From Lentisphaeria bacterium (GTDB lineage Bacteria > Verrucomicrobiota > Lentisphaeria > Oligosphaerales > Oligosphaeraceae): a stretch of 5,914 bases of DNA. The notes under the pieces are model-generated. The model was not told where the DNA came from, did no database searches, and worked only from the letters and a program-made list of their open reading frames with translations. This document shows positions 1 through 5,647 of this stretch, in pieces. The translations under genes were made by a program, and so were the position numbers. Each line of letters starts with the position of its first letter. Position 1 is the first letter of the stretch. The DNA lies in assembly GCA_016302725.1 (NCBI GenBank), contig JAEDNB010000131.1, forward strand, positions 1 through 5,914, in the 5' to 3' direction.

Positions 1-2
1 AC

Positions 3-641
3 CGCTTCGGCCTGATGACCATGCCCCCCACCTCCATCCGGGAACTCACCAACCGCACCGTGCGCATTGCCCAGGAAACCGCCGCCTGCGACCCCGACTT
101 CGTCCCCCTCGTCCAGGACGCCACCCAGATTCCCGAAGGCATCGTGGAAAGCCTCAGCGGCCAGGCACAGGCCAAGGCCATCTGGGACCGGAACCCCTTC
201 CAGATGGACTACTACCTCACCAACGTGGCCGTCCGGGTCATCTACGAGAATCCCCAGGTGGAGCCCGGCAAGCCCACCAAGGTCCGCATCGAGGTCCGCA
301 ACCCCCTCATCTCCGAGGGGGACTACCACCTCCGCTGGCTCCTGCCCGAGGGCTGGAGCGTGGACAAGCCCGAAGGGCGCACCTGCTCCAAGAACTACTT
401 CTACGGATGGCAGGAGTTCGTCCTCACCCCAGGCGAGTTCCAGGAGGCGGTGACCTATGTCACCCTGGATGTGCGGCTCCACGACCGCTATTTCCCCAAC
501 TACATCAGCATCCCCTTCCAGTTGAAGGACTCCGTGGAGTATCCCAAGAGCTATGAGGAGACGGACTGCGAGGAATTCGAGGATCAAGCCTTCCGCCTCC
601 GCAGGGTTCTGAAGCAGTTGGACCAGCAGAATCCCTCCTGA
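3..641 (+). CDS. C-terminal part of a protein with an Ig-like beta-sandwich domain (5' end outside window)
   Basis: The frame is open from base 3 to the TGA at 639-641. ATGs at 15 and 21 exist, but the sequence before them (RFGL) reads like continuing protein and has no ribosome binding site, so I treat the gene as truncated by the window edge. Numbered from the ATG at 15, residues 1-65 look helical (SIRELTNRTVRIAQ at 7-20). Residues about 70-175 are rich in alternating hydrophobics and resemble an Ig-like or NEW3-type beta-sandwich: VAVRVIYENP, then KVRIEVRNP, then LRWLLPEGWSV. The tail (178-208) is charged. The 'SIRELTNRT' stretch is reminiscent of the end of ADP-ribosylglycohydrolase-like catalytic domains that carry such a sandwich, but no catalytic residues lie in the window, so that identity is a weak guess. 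The next gene starts about 90-107 bases downstream on the same strand, so cotranscription is possible but not shown. Confidence 0.75.
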   Translation, partial: RFGLMTMPPTSIRELTNRTVRIAQETAACDPDFVPLVQDATQIPEGIVESLSGQAQAKAIWDRNPFQMDYYLTNVAVRVIYENPQVEPGKPTKVRIEVRNPLISEGDYHLRWLLPEGWSVDKPEGRTCSKNYFYGWQEFVLTPGEFQEAVTYVTLDVRLHDRYFPNYISIPFQLKDSVEYPKSYEETDCEEFEDQAFRLRRVLKQLDQQNPS

Positions 642-681
642 CCCCACCTCCATGCAAGCCCCAGCCGCGCGGACGCACCTC

Positions 682-705
682 CCCCTGCCTTGAAAAAGGG
701 CGGGG
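682..705 (+). other. Weak hairpin in the gap before the toroid gene
   Basis: CCCCTGCCT at 682-690 can pair with GGGCGGGG at 698-705, giving about eight pairs (one of them G-U) with one bulged T at 686 and the seven-base loop TGAAAAA. No T-tract follows, so it is not a good intrinsic terminator. A competing pairing (CTGCC 685-689 with GGCAG 704-708) uses the same bases. It may attenuate read-through between the first two genes or may be a chance product of GC-rich DNA. Confidence 0.2.
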
Positions 706-748
706 CAGCCCGCACGGCGCACCTCTCTCCGTGCCTGTGCCCGTGCCC

Positions 749-2086
749 ATGCCCCGCTTGACACGCTTCCTCCCCGCCCTCCTTGCCCTGCTCCTGGCCT
801 TGCCCGCGCCCTGGGCCGCCCAGGAGACCCCCGCCCCGGTTGACGACGCCCCGCCCCCCTGGCGGCAGAGGCTCGCCCATTATGCCCAGGGGGAGAACTG
901 GGAGAAGCCCCCGGAAAAGCCCCTCCCCCCATTGACGGCGGAGATGCTGGAGGAGGCCATCGAGGCGGCGGGGTGCTACCTCATGAACCAGCAGACCCCG
1001 GAGGGAAATTTCCGGTATGCCTATGACTTCATTGCCGACACGGAGGAGAACAAGGACAACCAGGTGCGGCAGGCGGGCGTCCTCTGGAGCATCTGCAACC
1101 TGAACCGATACCGCTTCACAGAGGAAACCCGGCGGAGTTCCCTCCTGGGACTGGATTTCTTCCTGCGGGGACAGAAGGGGCTCCCCGACGCCCCGCAGAT
1201 TGTCGTCACCTACAAGAGCGAGCCCATCGTGCGCACAGGCACCGCCGCCCTCTTCTGCCTGGCTCTCCTGGATTTCCTGGAGGGGCAGGAGCGCTATCTC
1301 ACGGAAGTCCAGCGGCGCCCCTTCCTCCAGGCCCTGGAAAACAACCTGAAATTCCTCCAATACCAGGAACTCCCCCAGGGCTCCTGGAGGGAGGAGTACG
1401 AACTCAACGCCATCCGCCTCCCCGAGGACATCGCCCCCTTCTCCCCCTACTTTGACGGGGAGTGCCTCCTGGCCTACGCCAAGGCCGCAAGATACTACAA
1501 GGCAAGGCCCGACCTCACCCCCCCCATCCCCCTGGAGGCCCGGCTCCGGGACGCCCTGCCCAAGTTGCTCCGAAAATATACGGTGGAGTGCTTTGCGGAA
1601 GGCGGGGACACCAACTACACCAAGGGCTTCTACCAATGGGGCGCCATGTCCTGCCACCAGGCGGCACTCCTCTTCCAGGGCGACCCGGAGATGGAATCCC
1701 TGGCCCTGGAGGGCGCCCTGGCCCTGACCTGGTGGCTCCTCTACCAGCACAAGGTGGAAGCCCGCAACGGAAACACCGGATACGCCGTGGAAGGCCTGGC
1801 GGCTACCATCTTCCTTGCCCGACAGGCAGGCAGGGACAAGGAGGCGGAGAAAATCCAACAGGCGGCGGAACGACTCCTGGCCCGCCTGATGACCTGGCAG
1901 GTGGGCGGCCCCCTGGCTGACTACAACCCCCTCTTCCGCGCCTGGGAAGGACGCATCCCCGAAAGGGCGTTCGGGGGAGTCACCGCCGCCGCAGACTCCA
2001 GCCTGATTCGCATCGACGTGGTCCAGCACCAACTCCACGCCATGCTTCTTATGCTCCAGGCACTCTTCCCGGAACCCCGGCCATAA
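749..2086 (+). CDS. Exported alpha/alpha-toroid (terpenoid-cyclase-like fold) protein
   Basis: Numbered from the ATG at 749 (445 residues). Residues 1-24 form a clear Sec signal peptide: basic start (PRLTR), a Leu/Ala core, and a likely cleavage after PWAA before QETPAP. A proline-rich linker follows to about 62. The rest is helical repeats with motifs I recognise from bacterial alpha/alpha-barrel (squalene cyclase/GH-like toroid) proteins: NQVRQAGVLWSI (104-115), RTGTAALFCLALLDF (162-176), YFDGECLLAYAKAARYY (234-250), NTGYAVEGLAATIFLARQAG (342-361) and RIDVVQHQLHAMLLML (421-436). The reaction or ligand is unknown; glycan handling in the envelope is one option. No lipobox Cys is seen after the signal core, so the product is probably periplasmic or secreted. 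In-frame GTGs at 731, 737 and 743 would add up to six residues (451 in total); I prefer the ATG, although no start has a Shine-Dalgarno sequence. The stop TAA (2084-2086) overlaps the kinase ATG. Confidence 0.85.
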   Translation: MPRLTRFLPALLALLLALPAPWAAQETPAPVDDAPPPWRQRLAHYAQGENWEKPPEKPLPPLTAEMLEEAIEAAGCYLMNQQTPEGNFRYAYDFIADTEENKDNQVRQAGVLWSICNLNRYRFTEETRRSSLLGLDFFLRGQKGLPDAPQIVVTYKSEPIVRTGTAALFCLALLDFLEGQERYLTEVQRRPFLQALENNLKFLQYQELPQGSWREEYELNAIRLPEDIAPFSPYFDGECLLAYAKAARYYKARPDLTPPIPLEARLRDALPKLLRKYTVECFAEGGDTNYTKGFYQWGAMSCHQAALLFQGDPEMESLALEGALALTWWLLYQHKVEARNGNTGYAVEGLAATIFLARQAGRDKEAEKIQQAAERLLARLMTWQVGGPLADYNPLFRAWEGRIPERAFGGVTAAADSSLIRIDVVQHQLHAMLLMLQALFPEPRP

Positions 2087-2088
2087 TG
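2084..2088 (+). promoter_or_regulatory. TAATG stop-start overlap, translational coupling of toroid protein and kinase
   Basis: The TAA stop of the toroid gene (2084-2086) shares its last A with the ATG of the kinase (2086-2088). The bases before it (cccggaaccccggcca) hold no Shine-Dalgarno sequence, so reinitiation by ribosomes finishing the upstream gene is the likely way the kinase is translated. This would tie the amounts of the two proteins together. Confidence 0.7.
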
Positions 2089-3924
2089 GAAAGCCCCCTG
2101 GAAAGCACGAGAACTCTCCACTCCCGCGTGGACGAGACCCAACTTTCCCGAGAGGAGACAGGGGTGCGGCTGACCCGCACCCAGGTGCAGAAAATCAGGG
2201 AAAGCCTCCGCGCACGGCTGCGCACCGTGGACAGCCGCTGGCGCCCCTTCTCCCCCCTGCCGGCGGACGTCCCCCCGGACCTGGTGCCGGGATGCACCCT
2301 CCAGGCCGTCATCGGCTCCGGCGGCATGGGAACGGTCTACCTGGCACGGCAAAACGCCCTGGGCCGCCAGGTCGCCGTCAAGGTCCTGAACAGCCGCCTG
2401 GCCAACGACCCCGCATTCCTGGACAAATTGCGCAAGGAAGCCCAGATCATGGGCACCCTCTCCCACCCGAACCTGGTGGGATGCCACGACATCATCGTCT
2501 CCCGCAACGGGGCCTGCATCCTCATGGAATACATCCCCGGGCACCTGAACGGGAGAAACCTGGTCCATCTCCTGGGCCCCATCCCCGAAAGATACGCCAT
2601 CACCGTCATCCACGCCGTGGCCAAGGGGCTGGCCTACGCCTACGAAAAGGGGTTCACCCACCGGGATGTCAAGCCGGACAATCTCCTCTTCGCCTTCCAG
2701 GACAACCGTCCCCCAAAGTCCTACGAAGAACTCTTCCACGACCCCAATTTCCGGGTCGCCCTCTGCGATTTCGGCATTGCGGCCACCCAGAACCAGATTC
2801 TGGAGGAGGGGGAGCGTGAAAGGGTTGCCCGGGAGGGAGAGCCGGAGGAGGAGGAGGAAGGGAACGCCATTGTGGGAAGCCCCCTCTACATGGCTCCGGA
2901 GCAGGCCCTCATGCCCGAGGAGGTGGATTGCCGCAGCGACATCTATTCCCTGGCCTGCACGGCATACTATCTCCTGACCGGGAAGCCCCCCTTTCCCGGA
3001 AAGAGCCTGGAGGAGGTCATGGAACTGAAGACCCAGTGCGACCTCCCCCTCCCGGTCCCCCCTCCGCCCGCAAAGCCCCTCACCCCGGCCCTGGGAAGGA
3101 CCCTCCTCCGCATGGGCGCCCTCCAGCAGGAAGACCGCTTCCAAAGCTACCCCAGGCTCCTGGAAGCCCTGGCCACCCTGGAGGCCCCCTACGTCTCCCA
3201 CCTCTCCTTCCGCATCTTCACCTACCACTACCGGAAATTCCTCCTCCGCCTCTTCTGCGCCGCCACCATCCTGGGATGCCTCATCCTCCTGGGCACCTAT
3301 GCCTATACCGGATGGCTTGACACCTATGAAAAAAGGCTCATGGACAACACGGTGTTCCTGGGCAAATGGGATGGGGTGCTCTCCTCCTGGCAACAGGCCT
3401 TCACCGAAGACGGCGGCGTGCTGGTGGGCTCGCACCGCTCCGGCCCCCTCACCCTCAAGGAACGCCTCAACGCCGGGGACTATCTCCGCATCTCCCTCAA
3501 TCTCCAGGACATCGGAAGCGTCACCCTCATGCTGAACCAAAAGGGGCGCGAGGGGCCTCCCCTGGCCCGGATCACCTGCTACCGGGAACCCCGGAAGAAC
3601 GTGGTCCAACTAAGCTCCCTCCCCCCGCCGGGAAAGGACTCCCCCACCTCCTTCGAAGAGGTGCCCGGCCCCACTCTCCTTCCCGACGCCACCAATCCCT
3701 GGGTCCACCTGCGCATCCAGTTCCATGAGGAGTACTGCATCGTCTGGAACCAGGACATCCCCCTGGGCATCTGCCATTTCCCCTTGGAAACCAGCCTCCC
3801 CCTGGAGGCCGCATTCTCCATCTCCCGCATCAACTGCCAGCAAGTCCAATTCGGCAACATCGCCCTCGTCCGGGAAAAGTTCGCCCAGAGACTGCGCCCC
3901 CGCCTAAACGAAAATCTCCCCTGA
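2086..3924 (+). CDS. Transmembrane Ser/Thr protein kinase with C-terminal LamG-like extracytoplasmic domain
   Basis: A 612-residue Hanks-type kinase. A polar N-terminal extension (1-66) precedes the kinase domain (about 70-365). The domain has the Gly loop GSGGMGTVY (77-85), ATP lysine K99 in VAVK, alphaC glutamate E118, hinge MEY (147-149), catalytic loop HRDVKPDN (192-199; D194, K196, N199), DFG (228-230), GSPLYMAPE (264-272) and DIYSL (285-289). All residues needed for activity are present. Two insertions stand out: N199 to D228 is 29 residues (13 in PKA), and D228 to E272 is 44 (24 in PKA), the latter holding an acidic stretch with five Glu at 254-258. One membrane segment lies at about 385-407. 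The outer part (about 410-612) is a beta-rich domain resembling LamG or 3-keto-disaccharide hydrolase (DUF1080) folds: WDGVLSSW, YLRISLNLQDIGSVTLML, WVHLRIQF, then VQFGNIALV near the end. The likely arrangement is a cytoplasmic kinase with an external ligand-binding or structural domain. The substrate is unknown. The start is fixed by coupling to the upstream gene. Confidence 0.93.
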   Translation: MESPLESTRTLHSRVDETQLSREETGVRLTRTQVQKIRESLRARLRTVDSRWRPFSPLPADVPPDLVPGCTLQAVIGSGGMGTVYLARQNALGRQVAVKVLNSRLANDPAFLDKLRKEAQIMGTLSHPNLVGCHDIIVSRNGACILMEYIPGHLNGRNLVHLLGPIPERYAITVIHAVAKGLAYAYEKGFTHRDVKPDNLLFAFQDNRPPKSYEELFHDPNFRVALCDFGIAATQNQILEEGERERVAREGEPEEEEEGNAIVGSPLYMAPEQALMPEEVDCRSDIYSLACTAYYLLTGKPPFPGKSLEEVMELKTQCDLPLPVPPPPAKPLTPALGRTLLRMGALQQEDRFQSYPRLLEALATLEAPYVSHLSFRIFTYHYRKFLLRLFCAATILGCLILLGTYAYTGWLDTYEKRLMDNTVFLGKWDGVLSSWQQAFTEDGGVLVGSHRSGPLTLKERLNAGDYLRISLNLQDIGSVTLMLNQKGREGPPLARITCYREPRKNVVQLSSLPPPGKDSPTSFEEVPGPTLLPDATNPWVHLRIQFHEEYCIVWNQDIPLGICHFPLETSLPLEAAFSISRINCQQVQFGNIALVREKFAQRLRPRLNENLP

Positions 3925-3931
3925 CCCCCCC

Positions 3932-5341
3932 ATGATGAACCTCCTCCTCCAAGCCGTCCAGGCCGTGAACAGCTGCCTCTCCGACTATGTCCTCACTGTG
4001 CTCCTAGTGGGGACGGGGCTCTTCTTCACCATTCGGACACGCCTGGTGCAAAGGTACTGCCTGGGCAAGGGGATGCGCCAGGCCCTGGGGGATTTCTCCC
4101 TGCACGGCAGGCAAAATGGCCATGGGCTCAACCCCTTCCAGGCCCTGTGCGCCGCCGTGGCGGCCCAGGTAGGCACGGGCAACATCGTGGGGGCTTCCGG
4201 GGCCATTCTCACCGGCGGGCCCGGCGCCATCTTCTGGATGTGGCTCATCGCCTTCTTCGGCATGGCCACCATCTACGCCGAGGCCATCCTGGCCCAGGTG
4301 ACCCGAATCCAGGACCCCTCCGGCGAACTCCACGGCGGCCCCGTCTACTACATCAAACGGGCCTTCCCCGGACTCCTGGGCACCGCCCTGGCCTATTTCT
4401 TCGCCATCGCATGCGTCCTCTCCCTGGGATTCATCGGCGGCATGGTCCAGGCCAACTCCATCAGCGAAACCTGCCACAACGCCTTCGGATTGCCCACCCC
4501 CCTCGTCGGCTTCCTCGTCGCCCTCCTCTCCTTCCTCATCTTCACCGGAGGCATCTCCCGCATCTCCCGGGTCACCGAAAAACTGGTCCCCCTCATGGCC
4601 CTCCTCTATCTCCTGGGTGGGCTCCTGATCCTCGTCCTCCGCTGGAAAACGCTCCCCGCCACCTTCGCCTCCATCTTCCAATACGCCTTCAATCCCGAAG
4701 CCCTCATCGGCGGCGGCATGGGATACGCCTTGAAAACCGCCATCAGCCAAGGGGTGAAACGGGGACTGTTCTCCAATGAGGCCGGCATGGGCTCCACCCC
4801 ACACGCCCACGCCCAGGCCATCGTGGACAAACCCCACGACCAGGGCGTGGTGGCCATGTGCGGCGTCTTCGTGGATACTTTTGTGGTCCTCACCATGACC
4901 GCCCTGGTGGTCATCTCCACCCTCTACTGCGGAGACGGCCCCCTGGCCGGCGCCACCGGGGAAACCTACAGCCAACTCCTGGCCAGCCAGGGACTCACCA
5001 AAACAACGCTGGTCCAAACCGCCTTCTCCCACGCCCTGGCAGGCGAAAACCTGGGCGAAGCCTTCGTGGCCATCTGCCTCTTCTTCTTCGCCTTCTCCAC
5101 CATCCTGGGCTGGAATTTCTTCGGAAAAATCAACTTCCACTACCTCTTCGGCAAAAAAGCCCTCCCCGTCTACTACATCCTGGCCGCGGGTTTCATCTTC
5201 CTGGGCTCCATTGTCCAAAACGACCTGGCCTGGGAACTCCAGGATATGTTCAACCAGCTGATGGTCCTCCCCAACGTCATGGCACTCCTGGCGCTCTCCT
5301 CCCTGGTGGCCAAGGCCAAACGGGAAGCCTCCCCCCAGTGA
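3932..5341 (+). CDS. Amino acid carrier protein, sodium:alanine/glycine symporter (AGCS) family
   Basis: A 469-residue polytopic membrane protein of the usual AGCS length, which imports alanine, glycine or a related amino acid with sodium across the inner membrane. Family signatures are easy to read: LNPFQALCAAVAAQVGTGN (66-84) with GGPGAIFWMW (95-104) and FFGMATIYAEAILA (108-121); GGPVYYI (135-141); GLFSNEAGMGSTPHAHAQA (278-296) followed by HDQGVVAMCGVFVDT (302-316); and FSTILGWNFFGKINFHYLFG (388-407). Hydrophobic segments fit about ten or eleven membrane helices. Which amino acid is carried cannot be read from the sequence. The start is the first of two adjacent ATGs (3932, 3935), 7 bases after the kinase stop. 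The bases before it are a run of C with no Shine-Dalgarno sequence, so reinitiation after the kinase is likely. No frame damage is seen. Confidence 0.96.
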   Translation: MMNLLLQAVQAVNSCLSDYVLTVLLVGTGLFFTIRTRLVQRYCLGKGMRQALGDFSLHGRQNGHGLNPFQALCAAVAAQVGTGNIVGASGAILTGGPGAIFWMWLIAFFGMATIYAEAILAQVTRIQDPSGELHGGPVYYIKRAFPGLLGTALAYFFAIACVLSLGFIGGMVQANSISETCHNAFGLPTPLVGFLVALLSFLIFTGGISRISRVTEKLVPLMALLYLLGGLLILVLRWKTLPATFASIFQYAFNPEALIGGGMGYALKTAISQGVKRGLFSNEAGMGSTPHAHAQAIVDKPHDQGVVAMCGVFVDTFVVLTMTALVVISTLYCGDGPLAGATGETYSQLLASQGLTKTTLVQTAFSHALAGENLGEAFVAICLFFFAFSTILGWNFFGKINFHYLFGKKALPVYYILAAGFIFLGSIVQNDLAWELQDMFNQLMVLPNVMALLALSSLVAKAKREASPQ

Positions 5342-5370
5342 CATTATCGACCATCCCTACTCTAAATAAA

Positions 5371-5402
5371 GGGGAAAATGGGGGGGGGCTTAAGGGACAG
5401 GG
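5371..5402 (+). other. G-quadruplex-forming G-tracts just after the symporter stop
   Basis: Four G-tracts, GGGG (5371-5374), nine G (5380-5388), GGG (5394-5396) and GGG (5400-5402), are separated by 5, 5 and 3 bases. This meets the usual four-tract pattern for an intramolecular quadruplex in the mRNA and coding strand. It starts 30 bases after the symporter stop. The C-rich stretch at 5413-5437 could instead pair with it as an imperfect stem (for example GGGGC 5385-5389 with GCCCC 5433-5437, and GGGA 5394-5397 with TCCC 5427-5430). Either fold could mark the 3' end of the operon mRNA. Confidence 0.4.
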
Positions 5403-5452
5403 TAAGCGAAAACCTCACCCCCGCCTTCCCACGCCCCAGGGACGCTGCATTG

Positions 5453-5512
5453 GATTTCCTTTCAGAGCCGTGATGAAGTTCGGCTCATTCCTGTCAATAA
5501 ATAAAAGGAATC
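5453..5512. repeat. Nested inverted repeat (outer 9 bp, inner 6 bp)
   Basis: The outer arms are GATTTCCTTT (5453-5462) and AAAGGAATC (5504-5512), which pair over nine bases with one bulged T. Inside them GAGCCG (5465-5470) pairs with CGGCTC (5481-5486) around a ten-base loop. CAGAG follows the left outer arm (5463-5467) and also overlaps the right arm end (5512-5516). No T-tract follows, so a terminator is unlikely. It lies at the change from GC-rich to AT-rich sequence. Confidence 0.35.
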
Positions 5513-5521
5513 AGAGTATAT

Positions 5522-5542
5522 TTTTTCCCAAAAAGGGAAAAA
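5522..5542. repeat. Perfect inverted repeat TTTTTCCC / GGGAAAAA
   Basis: TTTTTCCC (5522-5529) and GGGAAAAA (5535-5542) are exact reverse complements around the five-base loop AAAAA. The T-run is on the 5' side of the stem, opposite to an intrinsic terminator, and the element reads the same way on the other strand. A protein-binding site or a curved AT-rich element upstream of the toxin-like gene are possible roles. Confidence 0.4.
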
Positions 5543-5557
5543 TTCCATATTTAGTTA

Positions 5558-5584
5558 TTGAAAACTTCCAGAATACGATATACA
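5558..5584 (+). promoter_or_regulatory. Possible sigma-70-like promoter for the toxin-like gene
   Basis: TTGAAA (5558-5563) resembles a -35 box, and TATACA (5579-5584) resembles a -10 box. The spacer is 15 bases, shorter than the preferred 17, so this is weak. It would start transcription near 5590, placing the palindrome at 5603-5619 in the start of the transcript, a suitable place for a repressor to block polymerase. Confidence 0.25.
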
Positions 5585-5602
5585 GCGTACTACGAGCCAA
5601 GG

Positions 5603-5619
5603 CTATTGTTCAACAATAG
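5603..5619. promoter_or_regulatory. 17-base palindrome, candidate autoregulatory operator
   Basis: CTATTGTT (5603-5610) and AACAATAG (5612-5619) are perfect reverse complements around one central C at 5611. It lies 10 bases before a GTG at 5630 and 28 bases before the ATG at 5648 that opens the HigB-like gene. Antitoxins of higBA modules are helix-turn-helix dimers that usually repress their own promoter by binding such palindromes. The position and symmetry fit that role; the binding protein is not in the window. Confidence 0.5.
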
Positions 5620-5647
5620 GATACTTTCAGTGTTCCCAATTCCGTTC

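Larger units (their letters stand above)
5342..5647. other. Intergenic region between the symporter and the toxin-like gene
   Basis: These 306 bases hold no convincing gene. The first hundred are purine-rich then C-rich (G-tracts 5371-5402, C-tracts 5413-5437). From about 5450 the sequence turns AT-rich and carries several inverted repeats, a weak promoter-like pair and a palindrome, each listed separately. A 48-codon open frame (5473-5619) is present but lacks a ribosome binding site and runs through the inverted repeats. No intrinsic terminator with a T-tract follows the symporter. Confidence 0.6.

Noticed and set aside
584..2038. Long minus-strand open frame opposite the toroid gene
   Set aside because: It is Gly/Glu/Leu-rich low-complexity sequence produced by the complement of C-ending codons. 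The plus strand holds a signal peptide and family motifs.
1921..3609. Minus-strand open frame of more than 500 codons opposite the kinase
   Set aside because: It has no recognisable motif and is Gly/Glu/Val-rich; the plus-strand frame contains every kinase signature.
3932..3937. Second ATG (3935) as the symporter start
   Set aside because: It differs by one residue only, and nothing in the sequence separates the two; the first ATG was kept.
4004..5344. Minus-strand open frame opposite the symporter
   Set aside because: It is repetitive Gly/Glu/Asp-rich shadow sequence; the plus strand has clear AGCS motifs and membrane helices.
5465..5486. GAGCCG/CGGCTC hairpin as an intrinsic terminator of the operon
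   Set aside because: The stem has only six pairs, the loop is ten bases, and no T-tract follows.
4858..5619. Plus-strand frame overlapping the symporter end and running into the intergenic region
   Set aside because: The overlapping part is Pro/Arg/His-rich out-of-frame sequence.
5473..5619. 48-codon plus-strand small open frame starting MKFGSFLSINK
   Set aside because: There is no Shine-Dalgarno sequence, it runs across two inverted repeats, its stop lies within the palindrome, and it resembles no family I know. It cannot be excluded as a small peptide.
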